Positions 1-6,013 of a stretch of 6,013 nucleotides of DNA are shown one piece after another. Position numbers and translations under genes: made by a program. The notes under the pieces were generated by a model that was given only the letters and a program-made list of their open reading frames with translations, searched no databases and was not told the origin of the DNA. Position 1 is the first letter of the stretch. Every line of letters begins with the position of its first letter. The DNA comes from Legionella sp. Its GTDB lineage: Bacteria > Pseudomonadota > Gammaproteobacteria > Legionellales > Legionellaceae. The stretch covers positions 1 through 6,013 of the forward strand of contig DNVL01000234.1 of the NCBI GenBank assembly GCA_003507515.1, given 5' to 3'.

Positions 1-516
1 TTGCTGGACATGAAAATGCCAGGGATTGATGGGTGGGAAGTCACCCGTCGTCTGAAAAAATCCAATCCGGATATTAAAGTCATTGCCGTCACGTCCATGA
101 GTGCGGAGCCTTTGCCTAGCCGTGTGTTGCAGCTGGGTGCCATGGGGTATTTGACGAAAGAATCCGGTGCTGAAGAAATGGCAGCAGCCATTCGAAAGGT
201 GTTCCAGGGCGAGCGGTATGTGAGCGCTGAAGTGGCACAAAAAATGGCGTTTAACAGCTTGCAAACGGTTCCTGAGTCGCCGTTTGACGCATTGTCTAAG
301 CGTGAAATGCAAGTGATGTTCATGATCACTAGCGGTTTAAACATGCAAGACATGGTTCAACGATTATTTTTAAGCAGTAAAACCATCAATGGCTATCGGT
401 ATCGCATGTTTCAGAAATTGGCGATTAAAAATGATGTGGAATTGACCTATCTAGCCATGAAACATAGTGTTATTGAACACCCGATTGACTCATCCCATCC
501 TGATGACTTGGCTTAA
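1..516 (+). CDS. letA: Response regulator, GacA/UvrY/LetA family (5' truncated)
   Basis: Two-component response regulator with a receiver domain and a LuxR-type helix-turn-helix, cut by the left window edge. The first codon (TTG) is an internal Leu, and about 50 N-terminal residues are missing compared with GacA. Visible receiver features are the phosphoacceptor Asp at residue 3 in LDMKMPG, Thr31 in IAVTS and Lys53 in GYLTK. The HTH spans about residues 95-158, from LSKRE to the recognition-helix stretch [13 protein letters not shown], whose YRYR is typical of GacA/UvrY/LetA. Family knowledge: it is phosphorylated by a BarA/GacS/LetS kinase and activates the small RNAs RsmY/RsmZ, which titrate CsrA. 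In Legionella this switches on transmissive traits. The name letA rests on the Legionella-type context; gacA or uvrY would be the generic name. A polar tail of about 11 residues ([11 protein letters not shown]) follows the HTH. uvrC starts 5 nt after the stop. Confidence 0.92.
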   Translation: MLDMKMPGIDGWEVTRRLKKSNPDIKVIAVTSMSAEPLPSRVLQLGAMGYLTKESGAEEMAAAIRKVFQGERYVSAEVAQKMAFNSLQTVPESPFDALSKREMQVMFMITSGLNMQDMVQRLFLSSKTINGYRYRMFQKLAIKNDVELTYLAMKHSVIEHPIDSSHPDDLA

Positions 517-521
517 ACGCA

Positions 522-2369
522 ATGGACGATGCTCGCCTTCGATCCATCGCATCGTTTCTTTTCAATTTAACAAGCGAGCCAGGTGTGTATCGCATGTTGG
601 ACACGGATGGCCATGTCCTTTATGTGGGCAAGGCGTCTAATTTAAAAAAACGCGTGAGTAGTTATTTTAATAAACAGGTGACTGGGGTTAAAACCCGCTC
701 ACTCGTGAGTCAAATTGCCTCCATTGACGTGACGGTGACACGCAGTGAAACAGAAGCGTTGCTATTGGAAAGCAATTTAATTAAATCGCTGCGCCCGAAA
801 TACAACGTGTTAATGCGTGACGACAAGTCGTATCCCTTTATCCATATCGCAACGCATCATGCGTTCCCGCGCATGGAATTGACACGCGCGAAAAAAAAAC
901 CGGAGCACGGCGCATTCTTTGGCCCGTACCCCAGCACCACCGCCGTGCGTGAAACACTGAACATGATTCAAAACATATTTAAAATTAGGAATTGTTCTGA
1001 TAGCTATTTTAGTGCTCGTTCAAGGCCTTGTTTGCAATACCAGATCAAGCGTTGCAGTGCACCGTGCACGGCTTACATCACGGTTGAGGATTACCGACAA
1101 TCGATTGAAGACGCCACTCAATTTTTACAAGGCAAAAGCCAACAAATGTTGGATACGATGGCCGATCGTATGGCGGATGCAGTCACTCGGCGTGCTTTTG
1201 AAGAGGCCGCGGTGATCCGTGATCAAATGAAGCATCTCCGGCTCGTGCAGGAACAGCAGGGCATGGTTCAATTGCGCGGCGATTTGGATGTGATTGCGAT
1301 TGATGCACGTCCTGGCTTTGCTTGTGTGCAATGCGTTACCGTACGCGAAGGTAATGTGATCGCAAGTTCTCGGTTTTTTCCTTCAGTGCCTGCTTGCAGC
1401 TTGGATGAAATGGATGAGCAATCCCTTTGGCAGCGTGTCTTTATGGCCTTTATCGCTTCGTATTATGGGGACGCACCCGAACGAATACCTGCTTTGATTG
1501 TGACGGACCATGCCATTGATGCGTTAAGCGCCGTGCAATCGATATTGAGCCAATGGCGTGGTAAACGTTGTCGTATTCAATCGAGCCCCCGCGCGTCCAA
1601 TGCGCAATGGCTTGATTTTGCAGTCCATAATTTACGGCGTTCGGTTGAGGAGCACCGCGCGTCGGTCAATACGCTGAATACACGTTATCAAGCATTGTGT
1701 GCATTGATTCAGGTGCCGTATCCCATTGCGCGCATGGAATGCTTCGATATCAGCCACACACAGGGGGACGCCACTATCGCATCGTGTGTGGTGTTTGATG
1801 CAGAAGGCCCTCGCAAGCGCGACTATCGGCGATTCAATATCACGGGCGTTACGCCAGGCGATGATTACGCCGCCATGGAACAAGCCATTACCCGTCGCTT
1901 TAAACGGTTAACCGCTGAGGCAAGTCTGCCTGATGTGTTGATTGTGGATGGTGGCAAAGGACAAATGACCGTTGCACGGCGGGTGTTTGATGAATTGGGC
2001 ATTGAGGGGGTTCGATTGGTAGGGATTGCCAAAGGGCCTTCTCGAAAAGCAGGTTGGGAGCGCTTGATTATCGGTGACTCGTCTGATGAGCTCACCTTGT
2101 CGACCGATTCCCCTGCCTTGCATTTGCTTCAACATATTCGCGATGAGGCCCACCGATTTGCAATCACCGCTCATCGTAAAAAAAGACAAAAAATCGGCAT
2201 GGAGTCCTCATTGGAGTCGATTGATGGAATTGGAGCCAAGCGGCGCCAGGCGTTGCTTGCGCGGTTTGGAGGCTTTCGTGAATTAGCCAAAGCACCGATT
2301 GTAGAAATAGCCAAGGTGCAGGGCATTAGCCAAGCGTTGGCTGAACGTATTTATCAACATTTGCATTAA
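522..2369 (+). CDS. uvrC: UvrABC system protein C, excinuclease subunit
   Basis: Cytoplasmic nuclease that makes both the 3' and 5' incisions around a lesion in nucleotide excision repair, recruited by the UvrB-DNA complex. It has 615 residues, normal for the family. The N-terminal GIY-YIG nuclease shows GVY (21-23), YVG (34-36), Arg44 and the ETEALLLE stretch (77-84). Four cysteines at 158, 170, 178 and 182 match the UvrC cluster reported to bind iron-sulfur. The UVR motif that contacts UvrB lies at about 210-245. The RNase H-like C-terminal nuclease has FDISH (Asp409), VDGGKGQ (Asp476) and DEAHRFA (His544), the expected DDH triad. Paired helix-hairpin-helix motifs follow at about 562-615. 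The start suits the usual UvrC N-terminus leading into PGVYRM. No good Shine-Dalgarno sequence precedes it, so translation is probably coupled to the upstream regulator, which ends 5 nt before. Codons 124-126 form an A9 run (891-899). Confidence 0.98.
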   Translation: MDDARLRSIASFLFNLTSEPGVYRMLDTDGHVLYVGKASNLKKRVSSYFNKQVTGVKTRSLVSQIASIDVTVTRSETEALLLESNLIKSLRPKYNVLMRDDKSYPFIHIATHHAFPRMELTRAKKKPEHGAFFGPYPSTTAVRETLNMIQNIFKIRNCSDSYFSARSRPCLQYQIKRCSAPCTAYITVEDYRQSIEDATQFLQGKSQQMLDTMADRMADAVTRRAFEEAAVIRDQMKHLRLVQEQQGMVQLRGDLDVIAIDARPGFACVQCVTVREGNVIASSRFFPSVPACSLDEMDEQSLWQRVFMAFIASYYGDAPERIPALIVTDHAIDALSAVQSILSQWRGKRCRIQSSPRASNAQWLDFAVHNLRRSVEEHRASVNTLNTRYQALCALIQVPYPIARMECFDISHTQGDATIASCVVFDAEGPRKRDYRRFNITGVTPGDDYAAMEQAITRRFKRLTAEASLPDVLIVDGGKGQMTVARRVFDELGIEGVRLVGIAKGPSRKAGWERLIIGDSSDELTLSTDSPALHLLQHIRDEAHRFAITAHRKKRQKIGMESSLESIDGIGAKRRQALLARFGGFRELAKAPIVEIAKVQGISQALAERIYQHLH

Positions 2370-2447
2370 CCCCTAAACTTTTAGCAATGGCTGCCGATGG
2401 AAGGGTTGAAGGCAATGAATTTGCATCACTAGATTGAGGAACGTGAC
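2370..2447 (+). promoter_or_regulatory. uvrC-enhA intergenic leader with enhA ribosome binding site
   Basis: This 78-nt gap holds GAGGA at 2436-2440, 7 nt before the enhA ATG, a strong Shine-Dalgarno that fixes the start. A GGA also occurs at 2399-2401. The Shine-Dalgarno lies in a 13-nt loop between TCAC (2426-2429) and GTGA (2443-2446), a weak potential hairpin. I see no stem followed by a T tract, so there is no clear intrinsic terminator for uvrC. I also see no convincing -35/-10 pair whose start point would leave the Shine-Dalgarno in the transcript. enhABC may be read from upstream or from a promoter inside uvrC. Confidence 0.6.
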
Positions 2448-3197
2448 ATGAACAGGTTAATGATAGTCGTAGCACTGTTGTCACCCACACTCTCAATGGC
2501 TGCAGGTGTTCCCAAGGCAGCCCCGCAAGTGCCCCTTTATTATGGCCCTGGCCTGTGTGCCAACGCCCAATATGAGTGTGTTAAAGTGCCTAAGTCGCAA
2601 AGTTGGGAACAACTGTTTCCTGATGAAGTACAGCGCGATTTGGTGCAACGGATTAACCGAAATTACAATTATTTGTGGCAAGGCAAAGTACTGGCCGTGC
2701 CGCGTGATTTAGCCCATGCTACGGTACTTGATCTGGCCCCTTTTGCACGAAAAATTACAAGTGAGGGAGAAAAACAGATCATTGTTGATCAGGATAAATT
2801 AGCCTGGGGCGCATATGATGCTGAAGGACAATTGGTGAACTGGGGACCGATTGCCTCAGGCGGGGATAAATGCAGCGATAGCAATAAATCATGCCTTACG
2901 TTAACCGGGATTTATCGTGTCTTTAGCAAAGAAGGCGATCGTTGCAAATCCAATATTTTCCCGATTGGCAAAGGGGGGGCAAAAATGCCATATTGCATGT
3001 ACTTTCACAAAGGATTTGCAATGCATGGATCAACCGACATGCCGGGCTATCGTGCCAGCCATGGTTGCGTACGCATGTTTACGCGAGACGCAAAATGGTT
3101 GAATGAAACCTTTGTTGAGTCTTCAAATGAACGCAACAATAACATGGGCACCAAAGTGGTGGTTCGTCCTGTGATGTCAACCGAGAGCGCGCTATGA
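2448..3197 (+). CDS. enhA: EnhA-type L,D-transpeptidase (YkuD domain), exported
   Basis: Predicted periplasmic enzyme of the YkuD/ErfK family, which forms 3-3 peptidoglycan cross-links or attaches proteins to peptidoglycan through a cysteine nucleophile. Residues 1-18 are a signal peptide (Asn-Arg, hydrophobic core, cleavage near SMA|AG). Residues 46-88, from VPKSQSW to LAVPRDL, resemble the divergent LysM-like segment found before many YkuD domains. The YkuD domain runs from about 107 to 240, with His193 in MHGS and the signature SHGCVRM with His205, catalytic Cys207 and Arg209. Besides Cys207 there are six cysteines in the mature protein (37, 44, 142, 149, 166, 183), enough for three disulfides. 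The start is set by GAGGA 7 nt upstream. Its TGA overlaps the next start (ATGA). The name enhA comes from the family plus the adjacent enhB and enhC; the enzyme class is firmer than the name. A G7 run lies at 2973-2979. Confidence 0.9.
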   Translation: MNRLMIVVALLSPTLSMAAGVPKAAPQVPLYYGPGLCANAQYECVKVPKSQSWEQLFPDEVQRDLVQRINRNYNYLWQGKVLAVPRDLAHATVLDLAPFARKITSEGEKQIIVDQDKLAWGAYDAEGQLVNWGPIASGGDKCSDSNKSCLTLTGIYRVFSKEGDRCKSNIFPIGKGGAKMPYCMYFHKGFAMHGSTDMPGYRASHGCVRMFTRDAKWLNETFVESSNERNNNMGTKVVVRPVMSTESAL

Positions 3198-3700
3198 ACA
3201 CACGCATGGGAAGTAGATGTGTAATGGGATTGATGGTGGCAAACTTAGCGTTTGCGGTGCCCGATGATGTGTCTAAATCCCCATTGGGTTGTCGTGATCA
3301 GGGGTATCAATTCAAATTGAATACGCTTGCGATATTGCCGACCATGACCGGTGATCGGCAATCCCTTTATTTCGTGTTTAATCGATTGAATAAACCTGTT
3401 CATTTATATCAAATGGTCAGTGATAATGATCCGGATGGCATGTATTTGAACCATTCAGTGAATGCGCAACAGTGGTCTGTCTTGTCAACCAATGAAAAAG
3501 AACTAAAATATATTTGTGCAGTGGATGAAGGGACATTGCGGCACGGAAAAGTGGTCGATTGTTCTGAAAGCATTAAGATCTGTGAGTTTGCTCGCGTTAA
3601 ATTTGGGCTGAATAATCGCGGCAATTACTGGTTTTTGAATAGCAACACAAGGAATGGCGCACTGAGCGATGTGACGCATTATGGGATTATTGCAAGATAA
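3194..3700 (+). CDS. enhB: EnhB-like small exported protein of unknown function
   Basis: A 168-residue protein with an N-terminal signal peptide, likely cleaved after NLAFA (residue 21), leaving about 147 periplasmic residues. No enzymatic motif is recognisable. The mature part has four cysteines (33, 108, 123, 130), consistent with two disulfides. It also looks rich in beta-prone stretches such as the aromatic-rich SLYFVFNRL and GNYWFLNS. No membrane segment is seen after the signal. I name it EnhB by its position between enhA and enhC, its size and its exported character rather than by a diagnostic motif. The ATG overlaps the enhA stop by 4 nt (ATGA), and GAGAG (3183-3187) lies 6 nt upstream, so translation is probably coupled to enhA. 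Start at Met5 (3206) is possible but would shorten the charged part of the signal. In Legionella enhB is annotated as an enhanced-entry protein; its biochemical role is not known to me. Confidence 0.82.
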   Translation: MNTRMGSRCVMGLMVANLAFAVPDDVSKSPLGCRDQGYQFKLNTLAILPTMTGDRQSLYFVFNRLNKPVHLYQMVSDNDPDGMYLNHSVNAQQWSVLSTNEKELKYICAVDEGTLRHGKVVDCSESIKICEFARVKFGLNNRGNYWFLNSNTRNGALSDVTHYGIIAR

Positions 3701-3714
3701 ACAGGGGATAAGTC
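3701..3714 (+). promoter_or_regulatory. enhC ribosome binding site with CsrA-like sequence
   Basis: The 14-nt gap between enhB and enhC contains AGGGGA (3703-3708), a strong Shine-Dalgarno 6 nt before the ATG at 3715. The surrounding ACAGGGGATA (3701-3710) resembles the CsrA/RsmA consensus (ACARGGAUG core) with one extra G. The ribosome site is clear; the CsrA site is only a suggestion. Confidence 0.7.
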
Positions 3715-6013
3715 ATGAAATCGCCAATGCCTTGGTTTTATTTGTTCGCGGCAGCAAACGCAGGCTTGGCGTTCGCAAATGATGGTGTGGATGCCTATCG
3801 TCAAGGGGACTACCTGCAGGCGGCTCAACAGATGACAGCAATTACGGGCAAGGATCCGATGGTTGACTATTATATGGGGAGGATGCGGTTATACGGATAT
3901 GGTCAACTTAAAAACGATACGTTGGCCATGCGTCACTTTCAACAAGCAGCCGATCAAGGCTTTTTACCCGCCATTCGCATCATGGCGGGGTATGCACTAT
4001 TTAGCCTGAAAAATCCAGAGCAGGCATTGTATTGGTTTAAAAAAGCAGCGGATAAGAATGATACGCGCGCGCAAATGTATTGTGCGGCCGCGTACATGTT
4101 TGGTGTAGGTGTCAAACAAAATCCTGATATGGCGAAGCGCTATTATATTTTAGCGGCCAAAAATGGCGATAGCATTGCACAATGCACGTTGGCACAAAGT
4201 TTTCTTGAAACCCATCAGTCCGCGAATAAAAAATTAGGATTGATTTGGTTAAATAAGGCCGTTGCGCAAAATAATCCTGAAGCACAAGTCACGATGGGCG
4301 CACTGTATGCCAGTGGCACCTTGGTTCCCCAAGATTTTGCGAAAGCCCGTGAGTTGGTGGGTTTGGCGGTGGCTCAGGGTTATGTTCCCGCCTTGTATCA
4401 AATGGGTGAGATTGCACGTCTTGCCAATGAGTTGCCGCAGGCCAAAGAATGGTACATCAAAGCGGCCAATGCGCATGATGAACAAGCTGAAATGGCCCTT
4501 TCAACATTGTACATGCAAGAAAAAAGCCCAATGTATGATTTAAAGGCGGCTTTTTTATGGATGTTGAAAGCGGCACAAAATGGATCGCATGATGCGCAAT
4601 TGGCTTTATCTGATATGTATAAAAAGGGCTGGGGTGTTGAAGCGGATGAGCATATTGCCAGTGAATGGCAGCAAACCGCTGCTAAAACTGCCCAGTGGAC
4701 CCCGGCGAAGGCACAAATAAAAGCCGCTCGATGGCTCACCAATGGGAAAGCCACTGCTTTGGCCCAGACACCTTATCGTTTGCACGGCATTTTTAGTCCA
4801 TGGGAAAATGCCAGCGCCTTGAAAGAAAACCACTACAATCAACCACCGCAAATGGATCCTCTCGTGAGGGCAAACCTTTATCAACCGCAATTTGAGATGA
4901 TAACCCCCAATCGCATTCCTATTAGTGATTATTACAATGCATTGGTTGCTGCATTGGGTGAGGCCCCGGTTGAACCATTGGTTTTCCCCCGTTATCCGGC
5001 GGTTTCGGTTGATGAGACCACTTCTGTGGACAAGTTGGAGAAGGAAGCCCATCTGGGCGATGCCAGCGCGCAGTATCGATTAGCGCAAATGTACCAGCAG
5101 GGTATAGGCGTGAAGCAAAATATAGAGGAGGCCATTCGATACTACCAATTGGCGGCAGCGCAACAAAATTTGCGTGCGGCATATCAATTAAGTGTTATGT
5201 ATTTGGATGGGCACGATGTGCCGCCGGATTATAAAAAAGGCATGGATTTATTGCAAGATGTGGCGTTCAAAGGAAATGCCTATGCCCAGTACGTGTTAGG
5301 ACAAATCTATGCACAAGGGTTGACAGCGGTTGCAGGTCAACCGATTGTTCAGACAGATGAGGCACGGTCGCGCGCGATGTATGCGCTGGCCGCCGTAAAC
5401 GATAATGGCCTTGCTCAGTATCGTCTAGCGGAGATGATGGTGCGTGAGTCACCGGCAGACGGGCTGCCTCAAGCCATGCTTAAACGAATGCAAACGATCA
5501 AAGCATTGTATCAAGGTGCGGTCACCAATGGTGTTGAGAAGGCCGCACTTCCTTTGGCTTTTTTTAACGCCATGGACACGGATAAATTAAAACAAGAACA
5601 GGCCTTTGAGGTGGCAAAAAAAGCCGCCAACACAGGAAATCTCGATGCGGCCTTGTTGTTAGGTTTGATGTATGACCATGGCATTTTTGTAACTGCGAGT
5701 CAGGCCGATGCAGTGCACTGGTATCAGCAAGCGGAAACAAACCCAATGGGTGCTTTTTTATTGGGAACACATTTAAGTCAAGGCACAGGTGTTGATAAAA
5801 ACCTTGAAAAAGGATATGCATTGTTGCAACAATCTGCCCAGGCGGGTTTTTCATACGCCCATTTCAATTTAGCAATAATGCAATATCAACGAAACGAAGC
5901 CTTTTTGCCGGAGCTAGACAAGGCATACGCTTTAGGCAATAGCACCGCTGGATTATTGCTCGCCGATTATTACTTGTCGTTGGCCAATAACGATGAGCAG
6001 ATGAAGCAAGCCC
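3715..6013 (+). CDS. enhC: EnhC, exported Sel1-repeat protein (3' end beyond window)
   Basis: Open reading frame of 766 codons running off the right edge without a stop; L. pneumophila EnhC is about 1,200 residues, so roughly a third is missing. The signal peptide is residues 1-21, cleaved near GLAFA|ND. Sel1-like helical repeats of 32-36 residues (AxxxLGxxYxxG...A..W/Y...AAxxG pattern) follow in two blocks. Block 1 has eight units, starting near 50, 84, 117, 153, 188, 224, 256 and 292. A proline-rich linker without repeats spans about 328-445. Block 2 runs from about 448 to the edge with seven or eight units, including GIGVKQN and GTGVDKN. Such solenoids bind other proteins. In L. pneumophila EnhC is periplasmic, binds and inhibits a soluble lytic transglycosylase, lowers release of NOD1-active fragments and supports replication in TNF-activated macrophages. 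Coxiella also has enhC-like genes. It is last of the three enh genes in this window, 14 nt after enhB. Confidence 0.93.
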   Translation, partial: MKSPMPWFYLFAAANAGLAFANDGVDAYRQGDYLQAAQQMTAITGKDPMVDYYMGRMRLYGYGQLKNDTLAMRHFQQAADQGFLPAIRIMAGYALFSLKNPEQALYWFKKAADKNDTRAQMYCAAAYMFGVGVKQNPDMAKRYYILAAKNGDSIAQCTLAQSFLETHQSANKKLGLIWLNKAVAQNNPEAQVTMGALYASGTLVPQDFAKARELVGLAVAQGYVPALYQMGEIARLANELPQAKEWYIKAANAHDEQAEMALSTLYMQEKSPMYDLKAAFLWMLKAAQNGSHDAQLALSDMYKKGWGVEADEHIASEWQQTAAKTAQWTPAKAQIKAARWLTNGKATALAQTPYRLHGIFSPWENASALKENHYNQPPQMDPLVRANLYQPQFEMITPNRIPISDYYNALVAALGEAPVEPLVFPRYPAVSVDETTSVDKLEKEAHLGDASAQYRLAQMYQQGIGVKQNIEEAIRYYQLAAAQQNLRAAYQLSVMYLDGHDVPPDYKKGMDLLQDVAFKGNAYAQYVLGQIYAQGLTAVAGQPIVQTDEARSRAMYALAAVNDNGLAQYRLAEMMVRESPADGLPQAMLKRMQTIKALYQGAVTNGVEKAALPLAFFNAMDTDKLKQEQAFEVAKKAANTGNLDAALLLGLMYDHGIFVTASQADAVHWYQQAETNPMGAFLLGTHLSQGTGVDKNLEKGYALLQQSAQAGFSYAHFNLAIMQYQRNEAFLPELDKAYALGNSTAGLLLADYYLSLANNDEQMKQA

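Noticed and set aside
1..3. TTG as a true start codon of the regulator
   Set aside because: The sequence begins inside the receiver domain at the phosphoacceptor region, so the gene is cut by the window edge and TTG is an internal Leu.
2328..2342. Perfect inverted repeat AGCCAA-GCG-TTGGCT near the uvrC end
   Set aside because: It lies inside uvrC codons, has no T tract after it and ends 25 nt before the stop, so it is not a convincing terminator.
2359..2426. Direct repeat ATTTGCAT at 2359-2366 and 2419-2426
   Set aside because: Eight bases, one copy inside uvrC, with no further structure; likely chance.
2406..2435. TTGAAG ... TAGATT as an enhA promoter (18-nt spacing)
   Set aside because: Transcription would begin around 2442, after the GAGGA ribosome site at 2436-2440, leaving enhA without its Shine-Dalgarno. 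The -10 matches only 4 of 6.
3236..3783. Similar signal-peptide ends in enhB (NLAFA) and enhC (GLAFA), suggesting duplication
   Set aside because: Similarity is limited to a few residues of the cleavage site, a common AxA pattern, and the mature proteins are unrelated.
4606..5052. 148-codon minus-strand open frame within enhC, and other minus-strand frames of 60-118 codons
   Set aside because: They lie opposite well-supported genes, have no ribosome site or recognisable domain, and are explained by the coding bias of the + strand genes.

Overview
The window suggests a gammaproteobacterium of the order Legionellales, most likely Legionella or a close relative. It carries five genes, all on the + strand. 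They are the 3' part of a GacA/UvrY/LetA-type response regulator, a complete uvrC, and the set enhA, enhB and the 5' two thirds of enhC. The enhABC trio is characteristic of Legionella and Coxiella. From memory, in L. pneumophila letA-uvrC lies a few genes from enhABC. Base composition looks moderate, near half GC by eye, so I do not assign a species.

Region 1 (1-2369) is regulation and DNA repair. The regulator is cut by the left edge just before its phosphoacceptor aspartate. It is followed after 5 nt by UvrC, the dual-incision nuclease of nucleotide excision repair. This gacA/uvrY-uvrC pairing is widespread in gammaproteobacteria.

Region 2 (2370-2447) is a 78-nt gap with a good Shine-Dalgarno sequence for enhA. 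I see no convincing terminator or promoter there, so read-through from uvrC is possible.

Region 3 (2448-6013) is an envelope module of three exported proteins. EnhA is a YkuD-type L,D-transpeptidase. EnhB is a small cysteine-containing periplasmic protein of unknown function. EnhC is a long Sel1-repeat protein. enhA and enhB overlap by ATGA, and enhB and enhC are 14 nt apart, so the three are almost certainly co-transcribed and partly translationally coupled. All three have signal peptides and should act in the periplasm. In L. pneumophila, EnhC restrains a soluble lytic transglycosylase, limits release of NOD1-stimulating muropeptides and supports growth in activated macrophages. Next to a peptidoglycan cross-linker, this points to a cell-wall remodelling unit that helps the bacterium live inside host cells. 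The LetA-family regulator upstream belongs to the system (LetA/S, RsmY/Z, CsrA) that controls transmissive-phase traits in Legionella.

This is a known type of locus. The points that merit a second look are the uninterrupted letA-uvrC-enhABC order, CsrA-like sequence at the enh ribosome binding sites, a G7 tract in enhA ahead of its catalytic residues, the uncharacterised EnhB, and the non-repeat linker dividing EnhC.
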